Shown: positions 1-7,601 of the stretch, in pieces
Numbering within the stretch: the first letter of the stretch is position 1
Layout: each line of letters opens with the position of its first letter
Assembly (NCBI GenBank): GCA_013360945.1
Contig: JABWAQ010000001.1
Span: forward strand, 1-64,000
Length of the DNA: 64,000 bases
Source of the DNA: Candidatus Brocadia sp.
GTDB taxonomy: Bacteria; Planctomycetota; Brocadiia; Brocadiales; Brocadiaceae
Direction: 5' to 3'
The notes under the pieces: generated by a model
What the model was told of the DNA's origin: nothing
The model's database searches: none
The model's input: the letters and a program-made list of their open reading frames with translations, nothing else
Translations under genes and position numbers: made by a program

Positions 1-54
1 GGTGTTTTTATTCTCAAAATACCTTGAAATCACTTGGAGATTCTACCATTTCTG

Positions 55-98
55 GCCTAATCCTGCAACAAGGCTTCGCCTTGTTTGCAGGATTTAGG
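55..98. repeat. Imperfect palindrome downstream of purM
   Basis: Two arms of about 20 nt pair around a TTC loop, with core TCCTGCAACAAGGC against GCCTTGTTTGCAGGA. Only two single-base bulges interrupt the stem. It lies 3' of the leftward purM gene but has no T-run on that strand. It reads more like an intergenic palindromic repeat or a processing hairpin than a classical intrinsic terminator. Confidence 0.6.
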
Positions 99-155
99 TT
101 ATACCTTTTTCAAAACTATCCATATCGATATTCATAAGGGATTAAGCAAGTTCTT

Positions 156-1226
156 TCACACAATCTGTACAATCCTATCTCCTCTCGTAACCTGACCAAT
201 AACCGTTCCCGGTTCTCCTGCGTGCCGGAGATCATTTAAGACAGTATCCACATTTGATCCGGATACGATTAATACCATGCCAATGCCCATATTAAATACA
301 CGGAACATTTCCTGATCATTAACGTCGCCAACATCTTGAATAATCTTAAATATCTTCGGCAGGTCCCACCTGCTTCGATCCAAAGTAACGGCACAGCCGT
401 CAGGGAGGATGCGCGGTATATTATCCAGGAGCCCGCCACCGGTAATATGTGCCATCCCCTTTACGATTTTTTTTGTTTTATGTTTAGTTAATACATTCAG
501 GACAGGTTTCACGTATATCTTAGTTGGCCGTATCAGTTCTTCACCTAAAGTGGTATTTAATCCGTATTGAACTAGTCTTTGGGTTATCTTCATCCTTGTC
601 TTATCAAAGAAAACCTTCCTTACGAGAGAAAATCCATTGCTATGGATGCCACTTGAACTCAATCCAATCACCATATCCCCGGGCTTTATTGTATTGCCAT
701 TGATAATTTTATCTTTTTCTACAACACCCACTACAAAACCAGCGATGTCATATTCACCTTCGTGGTAAAATCCCGGCATCTCCGGCGTTTCGCCGCCAAT
801 GAGGGCACAACCTGCCTGGCGACATCCCTCTGCAATACCATCTATTACCTCATGCAGTACCTTTGGTACAATCTTGCTGCTCGCCAGATAGTCCAGGAAA
901 AATAAGGGCTCGGCTCCCAATACGATGATATCATTGACGCACATGGCTACCAGATCGATTCCGATGGTATCATGCTTGTTCATCATGAAGGCGATCTTCA
1001 ATTTTGTACCTACACCGTCAGTAGAGGAAACAAGCACAGGCTGACGATATTTCTTCAATCGGGAGTTTAAAGCGAATAAACCCCCGAAGCCGTCAGGATT
1101 TTCAATCACCCGCTGGCTGAAGGTCGTTTGCATCTTTGAGTAAATATCAGTTGTAAACTGACCTTTTGTGTCAATATCAACGCCTGCATCCCTGTAAGAA
1201 AGTCCCTTTTTTGTTTTTTTTGTCAT
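156..1226 (-). CDS. purM: Phosphoribosylformylglycinamidine cyclo-ligase
   Basis: AIR synthetase, the fifth step of purine synthesis: ATP-dependent ring closure of FGAM to aminoimidazole ribonucleotide in the cytosol. The 356 residues match the usual family length. The family signature DGVGTKLK is near residues 70-77, followed by the VNDI segment, GGETPEMPG and the C-terminal HITGGGLLDNIPR motif. The ATG at 1226 gives an N-terminus beginning before the conserved SYRDAGVDI block, as expected. It stands alone here; the purN gene is about 25 kb away, so purine genes are scattered. Nothing looks broken. Identification is firm. Confidence 0.97.
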   Translation of the reverse strand: MTKKTKKGLSYRDAGVDIDTKGQFTTDIYSKMQTTFSQRVIENPDGFGGLFALNSRLKKYRQPVLVSSTDGVGTKLKIAFMMNKHDTIGIDLVAMCVNDIIVLGAEPLFFLDYLASSKIVPKVLHEVIDGIAEGCRQAGCALIGGETPEMPGFYHEGEYDIAGFVVGVVEKDKIINGNTIKPGDMVIGLSSSGIHSNGFSLVRKVFFDKTRMKITQRLVQYGLNTTLGEELIRPTKIYVKPVLNVLTKHKTKKIVKGMAHITGGGLLDNIPRILPDGCAVTLDRSRWDLPKIFKIIQDVGDVNDQEMFRVFNMGIGMVLIVSGSNVDTVLNDLRHAGEPGTVIGQVTRGDRIVQIV

Positions 1227-1246
1227 AGGTTATCCATGATAAAGTA

Positions 1247-1273
1247 AGGGTAAACGGTTATTCACCCCTACGA
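1247..1273. repeat. GTAGGGGTGAA-type short palindrome
   Basis: Read on the minus strand this is GTAGGGGTGAA, a short loop, then TTTACCCTTAC, a stem with two mismatches. The same GTAGGGGCGAA / TTCGCCC theme recurs inside argC at 48414-48437. It therefore looks like one member of a dispersed palindromic repeat family rather than a gene-specific signal. Confidence 0.5.
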
Positions 1274-1325
1274 TAATTTAAATTAATATTTTTTTCTCTG
1301 CGATGTCTGTGGCTTCGTGATTTAT

Positions 1326-2333
1326 TTATTTCTTCCATGAAGGTTTTATTGAACCTACTCTCCCTTTACAAAAACCCAGGCACATACCATATATGTAGGC
1401 GAATTCACGCACGATAGGCAAGATTGTCAGTAAGGGCAGCGTTTTTAAAAAACCCGGGTCGCCATTTCTTACCATGACAATAGCGCCTAACGGAACATAC
1501 AAAATAGTTAATGAACTTAATAAAATCAGGAAAATTAAGCACGGTATAAGAAATACCTTCGTACCGAATGGTATCGTTCCCAAAAATGTCAAAAGACTTA
1601 TAAAAAGCGCCATAAATAGCAGGGGCCGTATCCAAAGGTTTATACGGAATGGTATCTGTTCCCGGAATTTCATGCCCATAGCGTATCCCCAGTAAAATTT
1701 TCTCCTCCAAATACCTGACCATGTGTCTGGATATTGGGTACTCACAATATTTTTAGGATCATAAACAACCTTGCCCAGCTTACCTAATTTCCAGCCTAAT
1801 TCTGAGTCCTCACTCCACCACGAATTTTCATTGAAACCGCCTGATTTTAACAGCGCTTCTTTAAGGACGGCGGAATTCACGCCGGACAACTTGTTAGGGA
1901 TCAAAGATTTTTTAAATACACCATTCAAAATTTGATCCAAAATACCGGCGGCATGAGAAAGCGGCTTATCCTTATTATTGGCCTGATAAGCGCCGCCAAC
2001 TGCAACAACGCCTTGCTGTTCAAAACATGATGTAAATCTTTGTATCCAATTGGAAGGCACAATGGTGTCGGCGTCCGTTGTGATGATGACATTGCCTGTG
2101 GCCTTTTGTAATCCGGAGTTTAAGGCCGCTGCCCTTCCGCCATTCTTTTTACGTTTAATCAAAAGTATGCCTTTGTCTAAAAATTTCTCGACGTTCTGAG
2201 ACGTACGATCGGCCGAGGCGTCGTCAATGACAATAATTTCCGTATTAGTATCAGGAAGTGAAGTGAGGGAATTCAGACAGGATGATATGGCTTGCTCCTC
2301 ATTATAAGCAGGAACAAGAATGGAAAATTTCAT
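1326..2333 (-). CDS. Membrane-anchored family 2 glycosyltransferase
   Basis: Inverting GT-A glycosyltransferase, likely transferring a sugar to a polysaccharide or lipid carrier at the inner membrane. The N-terminal LVPAYNEE strand, the nucleotide-binding IDDAS (residues 36-40), the metal-binding TTDADT (85-90) and the catalytic-loop SEDSELGW (174-181) are all present. About 80 residues of hydrophobic C-terminus (roughly 232-315) suggest two or three membrane helices. The ATG at 2333 is preceded by AGAGGGA at good spacing. The radical SAM gene ends 12 bp upstream on the same strand, so the two are probably co-transcribed. Donor and acceptor cannot be told from sequence. Confidence 0.9.
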   Translation of the reverse strand: MKFSILVPAYNEEQAISSCLNSLTSLPDTNTEIIVIDDASADRTSQNVEKFLDKGILLIKRKKNGGRAAALNSGLQKATGNVIITTDADTIVPSNWIQRFTSCFEQQGVVAVGGAYQANNKDKPLSHAAGILDQILNGVFKKSLIPNKLSGVNSAVLKEALLKSGGFNENSWWSEDSELGWKLGKLGKVVYDPKNIVSTQYPDTWSGIWRRKFYWGYAMGMKFREQIPFRINLWIRPLLFMALFISLLTFLGTIPFGTKVFLIPCLIFLILLSSLTILYVPLGAIVMVRNGDPGFLKTLPLLTILPIVREFAYIYGMCLGFCKGRVGSIKPSWKK

Positions 2334-2345
2334 CAGAAATTCCCT

Positions 2346-3767
2346 CTAAAAAAGCTTCCTGAACATGGCCTTTAAGGAATCAAGGGAACCCAATTGGCGT
2401 ATGTTTTTTAAAATAAAGCGGGGTGTCAGAAAAAATTCAAAATTGGCGCGGCGAACGGCATTTTCAAGATCTGCCTTGCTAAGATGCGGATAGGCAATAT
2501 TGGCCTCCCTGGCAACATTGACAGGTTTATAGTCTCCATAAACGAAGAGTTTGTTTTCCTTAGCGATCTTATAAAACTCTGTGCCGGGAAAAGGGTTGGC
2601 GATGTTATACATGACCTGGTCTACCTTGAGCCGTTTGACATCTTCCCTGTTCTTTTTCATGGTATCCATTGTCTCCAATGGCGAAGCGCCAAACATGATA
2701 TTGATCTTTGCATGAATACCGTATTTCCTGACTAATTTTATGGCCTCCTCATTCCTCATAACGTCGATATCTTTCTTTATGTAATCCAATATTTCCTGGT
2801 TAAATGATTCGACGCCGAGATCGATAAACTTGCAATGCGCAGCCGCCATTGCCTTCACAATAGGTTCATTCAGATGGTCTGACCTTGCAGAGCAGCCCCA
2901 CACGATATCCAGATCTTTAATACCTTCACAAATACTGACCGTCCGCTCTTCACCCCAAACAAACTGATCGTCCTGCACGTTTACGGCCTTATAACCCAGG
3001 GATTTCAGCAATTTGAATTCCTCAATAATATTTTCGGGCGACCTCTTTCTTACCGGCGGCTTCTTCCCTGAATAGTGTTTATATTCCAGTTCCCTTGAAA
3101 AACTCAGGGAAGAAGGAACACAATAGATACACCGATACGAGCAGCCACGTGACGTGCAGACGGCCGTGAATGGCCTTTTCCCTAATTTAGGATTGTAATA
3201 GACATCCCTTTCTTCCAGAAGATGTCTGGCAGGGAAGGGGAGTATGTCCAGATCTTCTACCGGTTCTCTGTTAACATTATGAATGATTTTACCATTGCCG
3301 AAAAAAGAGACACTTTCTATACCTTTCATATTTGATTTTGACTCTAAGGCCTTCACGAGCTCAGGCATGGTGTATTCAGGTTCACCCCTTACAACATAGG
3401 TATTGTCATCTATCACAAACTCTGCGGGTCTATCGGACGGTGCAGGGCCGAAAAATATAATCGGCACATTCCCTCTTACCTGACGAATATCTTTGAGTGC
3501 CTGAAAATCGGTGTTTTGGGAGAGATTGACAGAATAGAAGCAATAGACATCGCTCAGGTCTTCTCTTAAAAATGCAAGGAAATGCCCCCGATCCCACTTT
3601 TTAATCGTCGTTTCAATGTATTTAACTTCGTAACCTTCTTTCTCCAGGACGGCGGCAGCACTCAGGAGAAAGATGTTTGGGACATAATAGAGCAGGTATG
3701 CGCAGCCGGCAACCCGTTCGGGGATCTTTCCATCAGTAGGGGGTGGTACGAGAAAGGTAATCTTCAT
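2346..3767 (-). CDS. B12-binding-type radical SAM protein
   Basis: 473 residues with a Rossmann-like N-terminal half (about 1-190) of the cobalamin-binding radical SAM type, then a radical SAM barrel. The 4Fe-4S motif CxxxCxxC is C209-SYR-C213-IY-C216, followed by VDQVMYNIANPFPGTEF and a helical tail. The cobalamin-ligand DxHxxG motif is not clear, as is common in this superfamily. Enzymes of this class methylate or rearrange hopanoids, antibiotics, lipids or sugars. The downstream glycosyltransferase suggests a role in modifying a membrane or surface glycan or lipid, but the substrate is unknown. Confidence 0.85.
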   Translation of the reverse strand: MKITFLVPPPTDGKIPERVAGCAYLLYYVPNIFLLSAAAVLEKEGYEVKYIETTIKKWDRGHFLAFLREDLSDVYCFYSVNLSQNTDFQALKDIRQVRGNVPIIFFGPAPSDRPAEFVIDDNTYVVRGEPEYTMPELVKALESKSNMKGIESVSFFGNGKIIHNVNREPVEDLDILPFPARHLLEERDVYYNPKLGKRPFTAVCTSRGCSYRCIYCVPSSLSFSRELEYKHYSGKKPPVRKRSPENIIEEFKLLKSLGYKAVNVQDDQFVWGEERTVSICEGIKDLDIVWGCSARSDHLNEPIVKAMAAAHCKFIDLGVESFNQEILDYIKKDIDVMRNEEAIKLVRKYGIHAKINIMFGASPLETMDTMKKNREDVKRLKVDQVMYNIANPFPGTEFYKIAKENKLFVYGDYKPVNVAREANIAYPHLSKADLENAVRRANFEFFLTPRFILKNIRQLGSLDSLKAMFRKLF

Positions 3768-3772
3768 AAGAG

Positions 3773-3966
3773 TTATTTTTCTTTCTTCTTGATTCTCTTC
3801 AGTCTTTTAACATCTATCAAATCTTGATCTCTTCCTGTAAAACATCCAAATCGCCCGTTGCCCTTGGTCTCGAATGTGCTGCTACTGCATGGGCGCCGAC
3901 TACTACATACTTAACTTTGTGACAGCTTAACAATCTTAAGAACTCTCTGTAATCGCTGCTCATGCA
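3773..3966 (-). pseudogene. Internally deleted nucleotidyltransferase (DUF6036/MNT-like)
   Basis: On the minus strand one frame reads DYREFLRLLSCHKVKYVVVG and then AHAVAAHSRPRATGDLDVL, the N-terminal nucleotidyltransferase signature (VGxHAV plus RxTxDLD). The reading then passes directly, with a frame change, into TGRDQDLIDVKRLKRI, a typical C-terminus of the same family, and stops at 3773. The middle of the protein is missing, so this is a dead copy with an internal deletion plus a frameshift. Such proteins pair with the small upstream gene at 3911-4105, which overlaps its start. Confidence 0.7.
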
Positions 3967-4105
3967 GATTCGTTCCTTGCACTTCGTAAAAATTTTTCAT
4001 GATTTGCTCCATAGCGTCTATTTTCTGTTTTATGGATTTGGATGCCCAATATCTCAAGGCATCCTCCTCCTGTTTTTTAGCGTCTGTTAGTCTGTATTTT
4101 TTCAT
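3911..4105 (-). CDS. Small conserved protein paired with nucleotidyltransferase remnant
   Basis: 64 residues, charged and predicted helical (MKKYRLTDAKKQEEDALRYW at the start, ending HEQRLQRVLKIVKLSQS). It resembles small proteins encoded just ahead of DUF6036-type nucleotidyltransferases, in toxin-antitoxin-like pairs. The following nucleotidyltransferase overlaps it and is decayed, so this gene may be a surviving partner without a target. No catalytic motif is visible. The MITE-like element at 4152-4273 lies immediately upstream and may have separated it from its native promoter. Confidence 0.5.
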   Translation of the reverse strand: MKKYRLTDAKKQEEDALRYWASKSIKQKIDAMEQIMKNFYEVQGTNLHEQRLQRVLKIVKLSQS

Positions 4106-4151
4106 ACCTTTTTCTAATCCAGCTTCGTATTCTTTTTTGTAGTACAGTCAA

Positions 4152-4273
4152 GTAGGATGGGTTAGGCTTGTCCTGAGTTTGTCGAATGGACGAAGCAAAC
4201 CCATCATTACCATTCCTTGTTCGTTGATAAAAGCACGTTTTTTGTTGGGTGCGTTCTGCTTCATCCAACCTAC
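4152..4273. mobile_element. MITE-like element with TCAA target duplication
   Basis: A 122-bp non-coding element starts GTAGGATGGGTT and ends CATCCAACCTAC; these ends are imperfect terminal inverted repeats (GTAGGATGGG against GTAGGTTGGA). It is flanked on both sides by TCAA (4148-4151 and 4274-4277), which fits a 4-bp target-site duplication. It codes for nothing of its own. Its ends resemble the widespread GTAGGTTGGGT...ACCCAACCTAC intergenic repeats found in other bacteria. Confidence 0.6.
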
Positions 4274-4283
4274 TCAACTATCT

Positions 4284-4628
4284 TCATTTTATACAAAATA
4301 ACTTCTTTAGTTTATTATTGACTTCACCTAGAATTCTCGGTGATAATTCTCCCAATTCACGTTGACAGAGTGAAGTTGTTACAGTCATAAGGCGATGCAA
4401 TCGCAAAGTTGAAGCTACTTTTAAACCTGTTCCATTAAAGTCTTCGTGTGATGTATCGATTATTAAATCTGTTTCGAGTAAATCTAATGGAATTCTGCTA
4501 CTTATAAACGCAAGTATAACGTGAGAGTGTAAACCAATTGGGTTCGTCAAACATACTGCTGGCCGTACTTTTGATGTTGAAAGATCGTCAAAAGGAAAAT
4601 TGACTAATACTACTTTACCCCTAGTCAT
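4284..4628 (-). CDS. PemK/MazF-type endoribonuclease toxin
   Basis: Type II toxin of the MazF/PemK/CcdB fold, expected to cleave mRNA. The protein starts MTRGKVVLVNFPFDDLSTSK and continues with RPAVCL (the strand and Arg that follow it in the family), LAFISSRIP and KVASTLRLHRL, all in family order. An upstream ATG at 4643 exists, but the ATG at 4628 gives the typical start and overlaps the antitoxin stop, suggesting translational coupling. It forms an operon with the antitoxin at 4621-4869. The MITE-like element lies just downstream. Confidence 0.85.
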   Translation of the reverse strand: MTRGKVVLVNFPFDDLSTSKVRPAVCLTNPIGLHSHVILAFISSRIPLDLLETDLIIDTSHEDFNGTGLKVASTLRLHRLMTVTTSLCQRELGELSPRILGEVNNKLKKLFCIK

Positions 4629-4869
4629 GAAATGGTTTCCCATCAGAAGAATTGTAAATATCCTCTTCCGGTTCTTTCAAAAAATCGAAAGCATTACTAA
4701 CACTTGCCAACTTGAGCCATTCCTTTTCATCCATGTTCATTTCTTCTAGCAATAATATAATAACACGAACTTTTTTTGGACCAACAACTGGTAATGGTTC
4801 ATCTAATACAAGTTGCCTTTTTTCATCAATAGTGGCGGTTGTTTCAATGGCTTTTTCTAATTTGTCCAT
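4621..4869 (-). CDS. Antitoxin of the PemK-like module
   Basis: 82 residues beginning MDKLEKAIETTATIDEKRQL. The segment LVLDEPLPVVGPKKVRVIIL is typical of small antitoxins encoded ahead of PemK/MazF-like toxins in cyanobacteria and other bacteria. The C-terminus (EWLKLASVSNAFDFLKEPEEDIY) is acidic and likely binds and blocks the toxin. Gene order antitoxin then toxin, with an 8-nt overlap, is classical. No clear HTH is seen, so autoregulation would depend on the N-terminal strand motif. Start ATG at 4869. Confidence 0.75.
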   Translation of the reverse strand: MDKLEKAIETTATIDEKRQLVLDEPLPVVGPKKVRVIILLLEEMNMDEKEWLKLASVSNAFDFLKEPEEDIYNSSDGKPFHD

Positions 4870-5134
4870 GATATATACTTCCCATATTTTATGTCACAAA
4901 GAACCGCAATTTGGACGTGAGTCCACAGCTTTAATTAATGTCTAGCACTGAGTCAATCACTGATTTTCATCATAGGCGATCTCATTTAAAATATTTTAAT
5001 CCCCAGAAAGATGAGCATGCAGATTGAAAAATATATCACGACTGTCTTAAATTTACAAGGTAATAGAACTACGAAACCTTATAGGAGAGGGCGACTCGCA
5101 CAAAATGAGAAAAATTAAGGCAACAAACATATTT

Positions 5135-5854
5135 TTACGATCCTTGCGTCTTTACAAGCAAATCAACGATAAGCCTGAATTCATCACTAGTGAACCAATC
5201 TTTTTGAAATTCTTTTCTTGCCAGCACACGCATGTCGACAACACAATCTTCCCAACCCCGCCTGGATTTTCGCTCTAAAAGTATCCTGCCCATTTCATGA
5301 CATACAAGGCATTTCTCTACCATGATCTGAGCAGCGACATCGTCCCGCATCATTTTTCCTCTTTCGGAAAGATATTCCGTAAGCACGGGAATGTCTTCAT
5401 CCAGAAATAATTCAGGTGCATTTTCACGCATCCGTAGCACAGTTTCCTGCCACTCTTCTCTTGTCTTGTTTTGCTTCAGTATCCTGCTTATCGTATGACA
5501 CCTTGTGCAACGGTCAATAAAAAGTACCTGGACGTCAGCATATTTTTTCGTTTGAGAGGTTGCAACGATGGTTTCCTTTCTTCCATGAACAATTTCATCA
5601 ACTATCTTTGCACCCTCTTCTGTTGTAATCCATAACGGGCTTTTTTCCATCATCCGGGTGATACAAATTTTCCATTCATTTTCCGTTTTTGGCTCTGCAA
5701 ATATCCGCTCAAGAGTATGACATTTTGAGCATTTTTCTTCATACAAAAACTGCGGCGCCTTATATTGAAATTTTTCCTGAGGTTCTTGTGTTTGACCATA
5801 GCTTAAGGAAGCTGACAGACATACGATTAATAACAACGAAAAATACTTTATCAT
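5135..5854 (-). CDS. Periplasmic triheme cytochrome c
   Basis: A secreted c-type cytochrome with three CxxCH motifs (CSKCH, CTRCH, CLVCH), each at the start of a similar block of about 65 residues of the form EW..C..RM. The protein appears to be a triplicated monohaem unit like the haem domains of quinohaemoprotein amine dehydrogenase. The ATG at 5854 is preferred over one 51 nt upstream. It follows GGAAAG at good spacing and puts a clean signal peptide (MIKYFSLLLIVCLSASLSYG) at the N-terminus. Such carriers fit anammox electron transfer in the anammoxosome or periplasm. It stands alone, so its partner is unknown. Confidence 0.85.
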   Translation of the reverse strand: MIKYFSLLLIVCLSASLSYGQTQEPQEKFQYKAPQFLYEEKCSKCHTLERIFAEPKTENEWKICITRMMEKSPLWITTEEGAKIVDEIVHGRKETIVATSQTKKYADVQVLFIDRCTRCHTISRILKQNKTREEWQETVLRMRENAPELFLDEDIPVLTEYLSERGKMMRDDVAAQIMVEKCLVCHEMGRILLERKSRRGWEDCVVDMRVLARKEFQKDWFTSDEFRLIVDLLVKTQGS

Positions 5855-6163
5855 AAAATCTTTCCGAAAATGTAAAAATATTTCTATTAAGCGCTTATCC
5901 ACCATGCATATCAGGTTTCTATGATAATAGCTTTTTATAGAGTAAATATAAGCCTTTCAGGGAATATTAGCAAGACAAAAACCGGGTTTGTTGCAGAATA
6001 AATAGTAAATATTTTTTCCGGATTTTTATTGACCCCACGAAAATATATTTTTATAAAAGAGTCTGTATAGGCTTAATTGTGTATGGGCCGTGAAATTCCT
6101 GAATGGAAAAAACGAGTAAAGAAAAGTAGCGGGTAGTGTACACGTGGAATTGGAGAAAAAGAA

Positions 6164-6778
6164 ATGGGCTTTTACGTATGGCTTATGAATAGACTGACAG
6201 TTTTTTTGACCCTGGTGGTATGCATTTTGTGCTTCGGGTGTAAAACGATTTCCACAAGCGTAACTAATATAGACATAGATACTTCTTCCCGTGATATAAA
6301 GACCCTGGCAGTGATGCGCTTTGATGACAAACTTATCCAGGACAAGGAAGTGACGGGGTTTTTCATGAAAACAATGAGTAATCCGGATGCGGGGGAGATG
6401 CTTGCTGATATGATGACTCATGAGTTGTCAAAATGGGATAAATATGAAATTTTACCGCGTTCTGAGGTCAGGGATAAGATAAGGGGTGGCGGTGACGAGG
6501 AAGAGGAACTGGTCAGGCGGGGTGATTACAAAGCCCTGGGAAAGTTATTAAAGGTAGATGCCGTGATTATGGGTAAGATACGTGCCTTTGATCTATCAAG
6601 AATGATAGCATACGAACGGGGTGATGTATCTTTTACGGCAGAATGTATCGATACACAAAATGGTAAGGTTCTGTGGTTTTTGGAAGTGAATGAAACTGCG
6701 CCTTATAAGGACGAAATTGAAGTAGCGGGCAAAGTCATCAGGGATGCGGTCGAAAGACTTAAAAAAGAGGCGGAATAA
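6164..6778 (+). CDS. GNA1162/CsgG-like lipoprotein
   Basis: 204-residue envelope lipoprotein. A hydrophobic signal segment ends in the lipobox LCFGC, lipidated Cys26. The body has features of the LpoB/CsgG/GNA1162 group: KTLAVMRFDD, an ADMMTHELSKWDKYEILPRS segment, and the GKLLKVDAVIMGKIRAF strand. These proteins assemble or activate envelope machines; the exact partner is unknown. GGAG lies 8 nt before ATG 6164, which is why that start is preferred over the Met seven residues in. It is monocistronic, divergent from the triheme cytochrome gene. Its stop codon abuts a perfect palindrome. Confidence 0.7.
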   Translation: MGFYVWLMNRLTVFLTLVVCILCFGCKTISTSVTNIDIDTSSRDIKTLAVMRFDDKLIQDKEVTGFFMKTMSNPDAGEMLADMMTHELSKWDKYEILPRSEVRDKIRGGGDEEEELVRRGDYKALGKLLKVDAVIMGKIRAFDLSRMIAYERGDVSFTAECIDTQNGKVLWFLEVNETAPYKDEIEVAGKVIRDAVERLKKEAE

Positions 6779-6808
6779 TGTAGAGACGTATTGCATACGT
6801 CTCTACAT
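6778..6808. repeat. Perfect TGTAGAGACGTAT palindrome
   Basis: Fourteen-base perfect arms (ATGTAGAGACGTAT / ATACGTCTCTACAT) around TGC. This is the GTAGAGACG...CGTCTCTAC intergenic repeat known from many bacterial genomes. It begins at the last base of the lipoprotein stop codon, so it can also act as a 3' hairpin for that transcript and for the convergent small gene at 6820-6984. Confidence 0.75.
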
Positions 6809-6819
6809 AAAAGGATAGA

Positions 6820-6984
6820 TTATTCTTTTTTTGCACACTTACAAACCACACCCTCTTTGATCTCTGTATTGCAATTTCCACATCGAAAACAATATTTTTC
6901 CTCGTCCCAGTAGGTTTTCAGCGTATGACTTTCATCAAAAAATACCCCTTTGGGGTTCTTCCCCCAATACCCGACTCTTTTCAT
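6820..6984 (-). CDS. Small zinc-ribbon protein
   Basis: A 54-residue gene (MKRVGYWGKNPKGVFFDES at the start). It carries a CFRCGNC pair and a later CKC, a likely one-zinc ribbon of the C-x2-C ... C-x-C type. GAAAGGAG lies upstream of ATG 6984 at reasonable spacing, supporting real translation. No family is recognised. Just upstream on the same strand is the frameshifted small membrane gene of the kinase/receiver cluster, so the two may share a transcript. Confidence 0.6.
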   Translation of the reverse strand: MKRVGYWGKNPKGVFFDESHTLKTYWDEEKYCFRCGNCNTEIKEGVVCKCAKKE

Positions 6985-6999
6985 TGCATTTTCTCCTTT

Positions 7000-7190
7000 C
7001 TATAGTTGTATTTTGCTCAGTTGCACCAATCGCCAGCCTGTCAAAAATACCCATGAAGCGAAGGCAATTAAAATTAATGCTGAAAGCTCACGGCTGGCCA
7101 GCGAAATGAACAATAAAGGTAACAAATCAATATCGCTGGCGCATAAACCATAGCGCCGATGCCGCCTATTTTCAGGAGTTCTTGATTCAT
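7000..7190 (-). pseudogene. Frameshifted small membrane protein
   Basis: The ATG at 7190 overlaps the receiver gene's stop codon as ATGA, classical coupling. That frame gives MNQELLKIGGIGAMVYAPAI and stops after 38 codons. A second frame then gives a convincing continuation, LLPLLFISLASRELSALILI followed by AFASWVFLTGWRLVQL, ending at 7000. Together they make a two-helix membrane protein of about 62 residues, so either a frameshift mutation or a sequencing error splits it. Function unknown. Confidence 0.45.
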
Positions 7191-7555
7191 TTGTTATTTT
7201 CGAGTCTTTTTGCTATCTCACCCAGAAATTTTTCTTTGTTAAACGGTTTCTCCAGGAATGAGACATTTCCTAATGCTTGAAAACACCGATACGTCTTTTC
7301 GTCGAGTGCGGAGGCCATAATGATGGGAACACTCCTATATCGGCTATCCTTCCTCAGCATTGCAAAAACCCTGTCACCCGTGACCCCTTCCATCAGGATA
7401 TCCAGGATCACCAAATCATATTTCTTCTCTTTTGTCTTTTTGAGTCCCTCGTCCGCATTCGATGCAAGGGTGACGGTAAAAGGCTCTCCTTGTAGCATGT
7501 CCTTATAAAATTCCTGCATTTCCAGATCGTCTTCAATAATTAATAACTCCTTCAT
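7187..7555 (-). CDS. Single-domain response regulator (receiver)
   Basis: CheY-like receiver of 122 residues with no output domain. The acidic pair is at E8-D9-D10, the phospho-acceptor is D52 (VILDILM), and the conserved Lys is in FLEKPFNK near residue 102. It probably relays phosphate from the GAF-PAS kinase encoded 46 bp upstream (7602-9173) to another protein or a phosphorelay. The order macro-domain, kinase, receiver, small membrane protein looks like one operon. No DNA-binding domain is present, so its effect is by protein contact. Confidence 0.92.
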   Translation of the reverse strand: MKELLIIEDDLEMQEFYKDMLQGEPFTVTLASNADEGLKKTKEKKYDLVILDILMEGVTGDRVFAMLRKDSRYRSVPIIMASALDEKTYRCFQALGNVSFLEKPFNKEKFLGEIAKRLENNK

Positions 7556-7601
7556 TTCTTCTCAACTCCTTTGAAAAGATTGTGCGAATTGAAAAATCTA
7601 A

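Noticed and set aside
4077-4277. Open frame of 66 codons over the MITE-like element
   Set aside because: It is the translation of the 122-bp repeat element and has no ribosome site or protein-like composition.
6026-6421. 131-codon minus-strand frame overlapping the GNA1162-like lipoprotein
   Set aside because: The plus-strand gene has a lipobox and a ribosome site; the antisense frame has neither.
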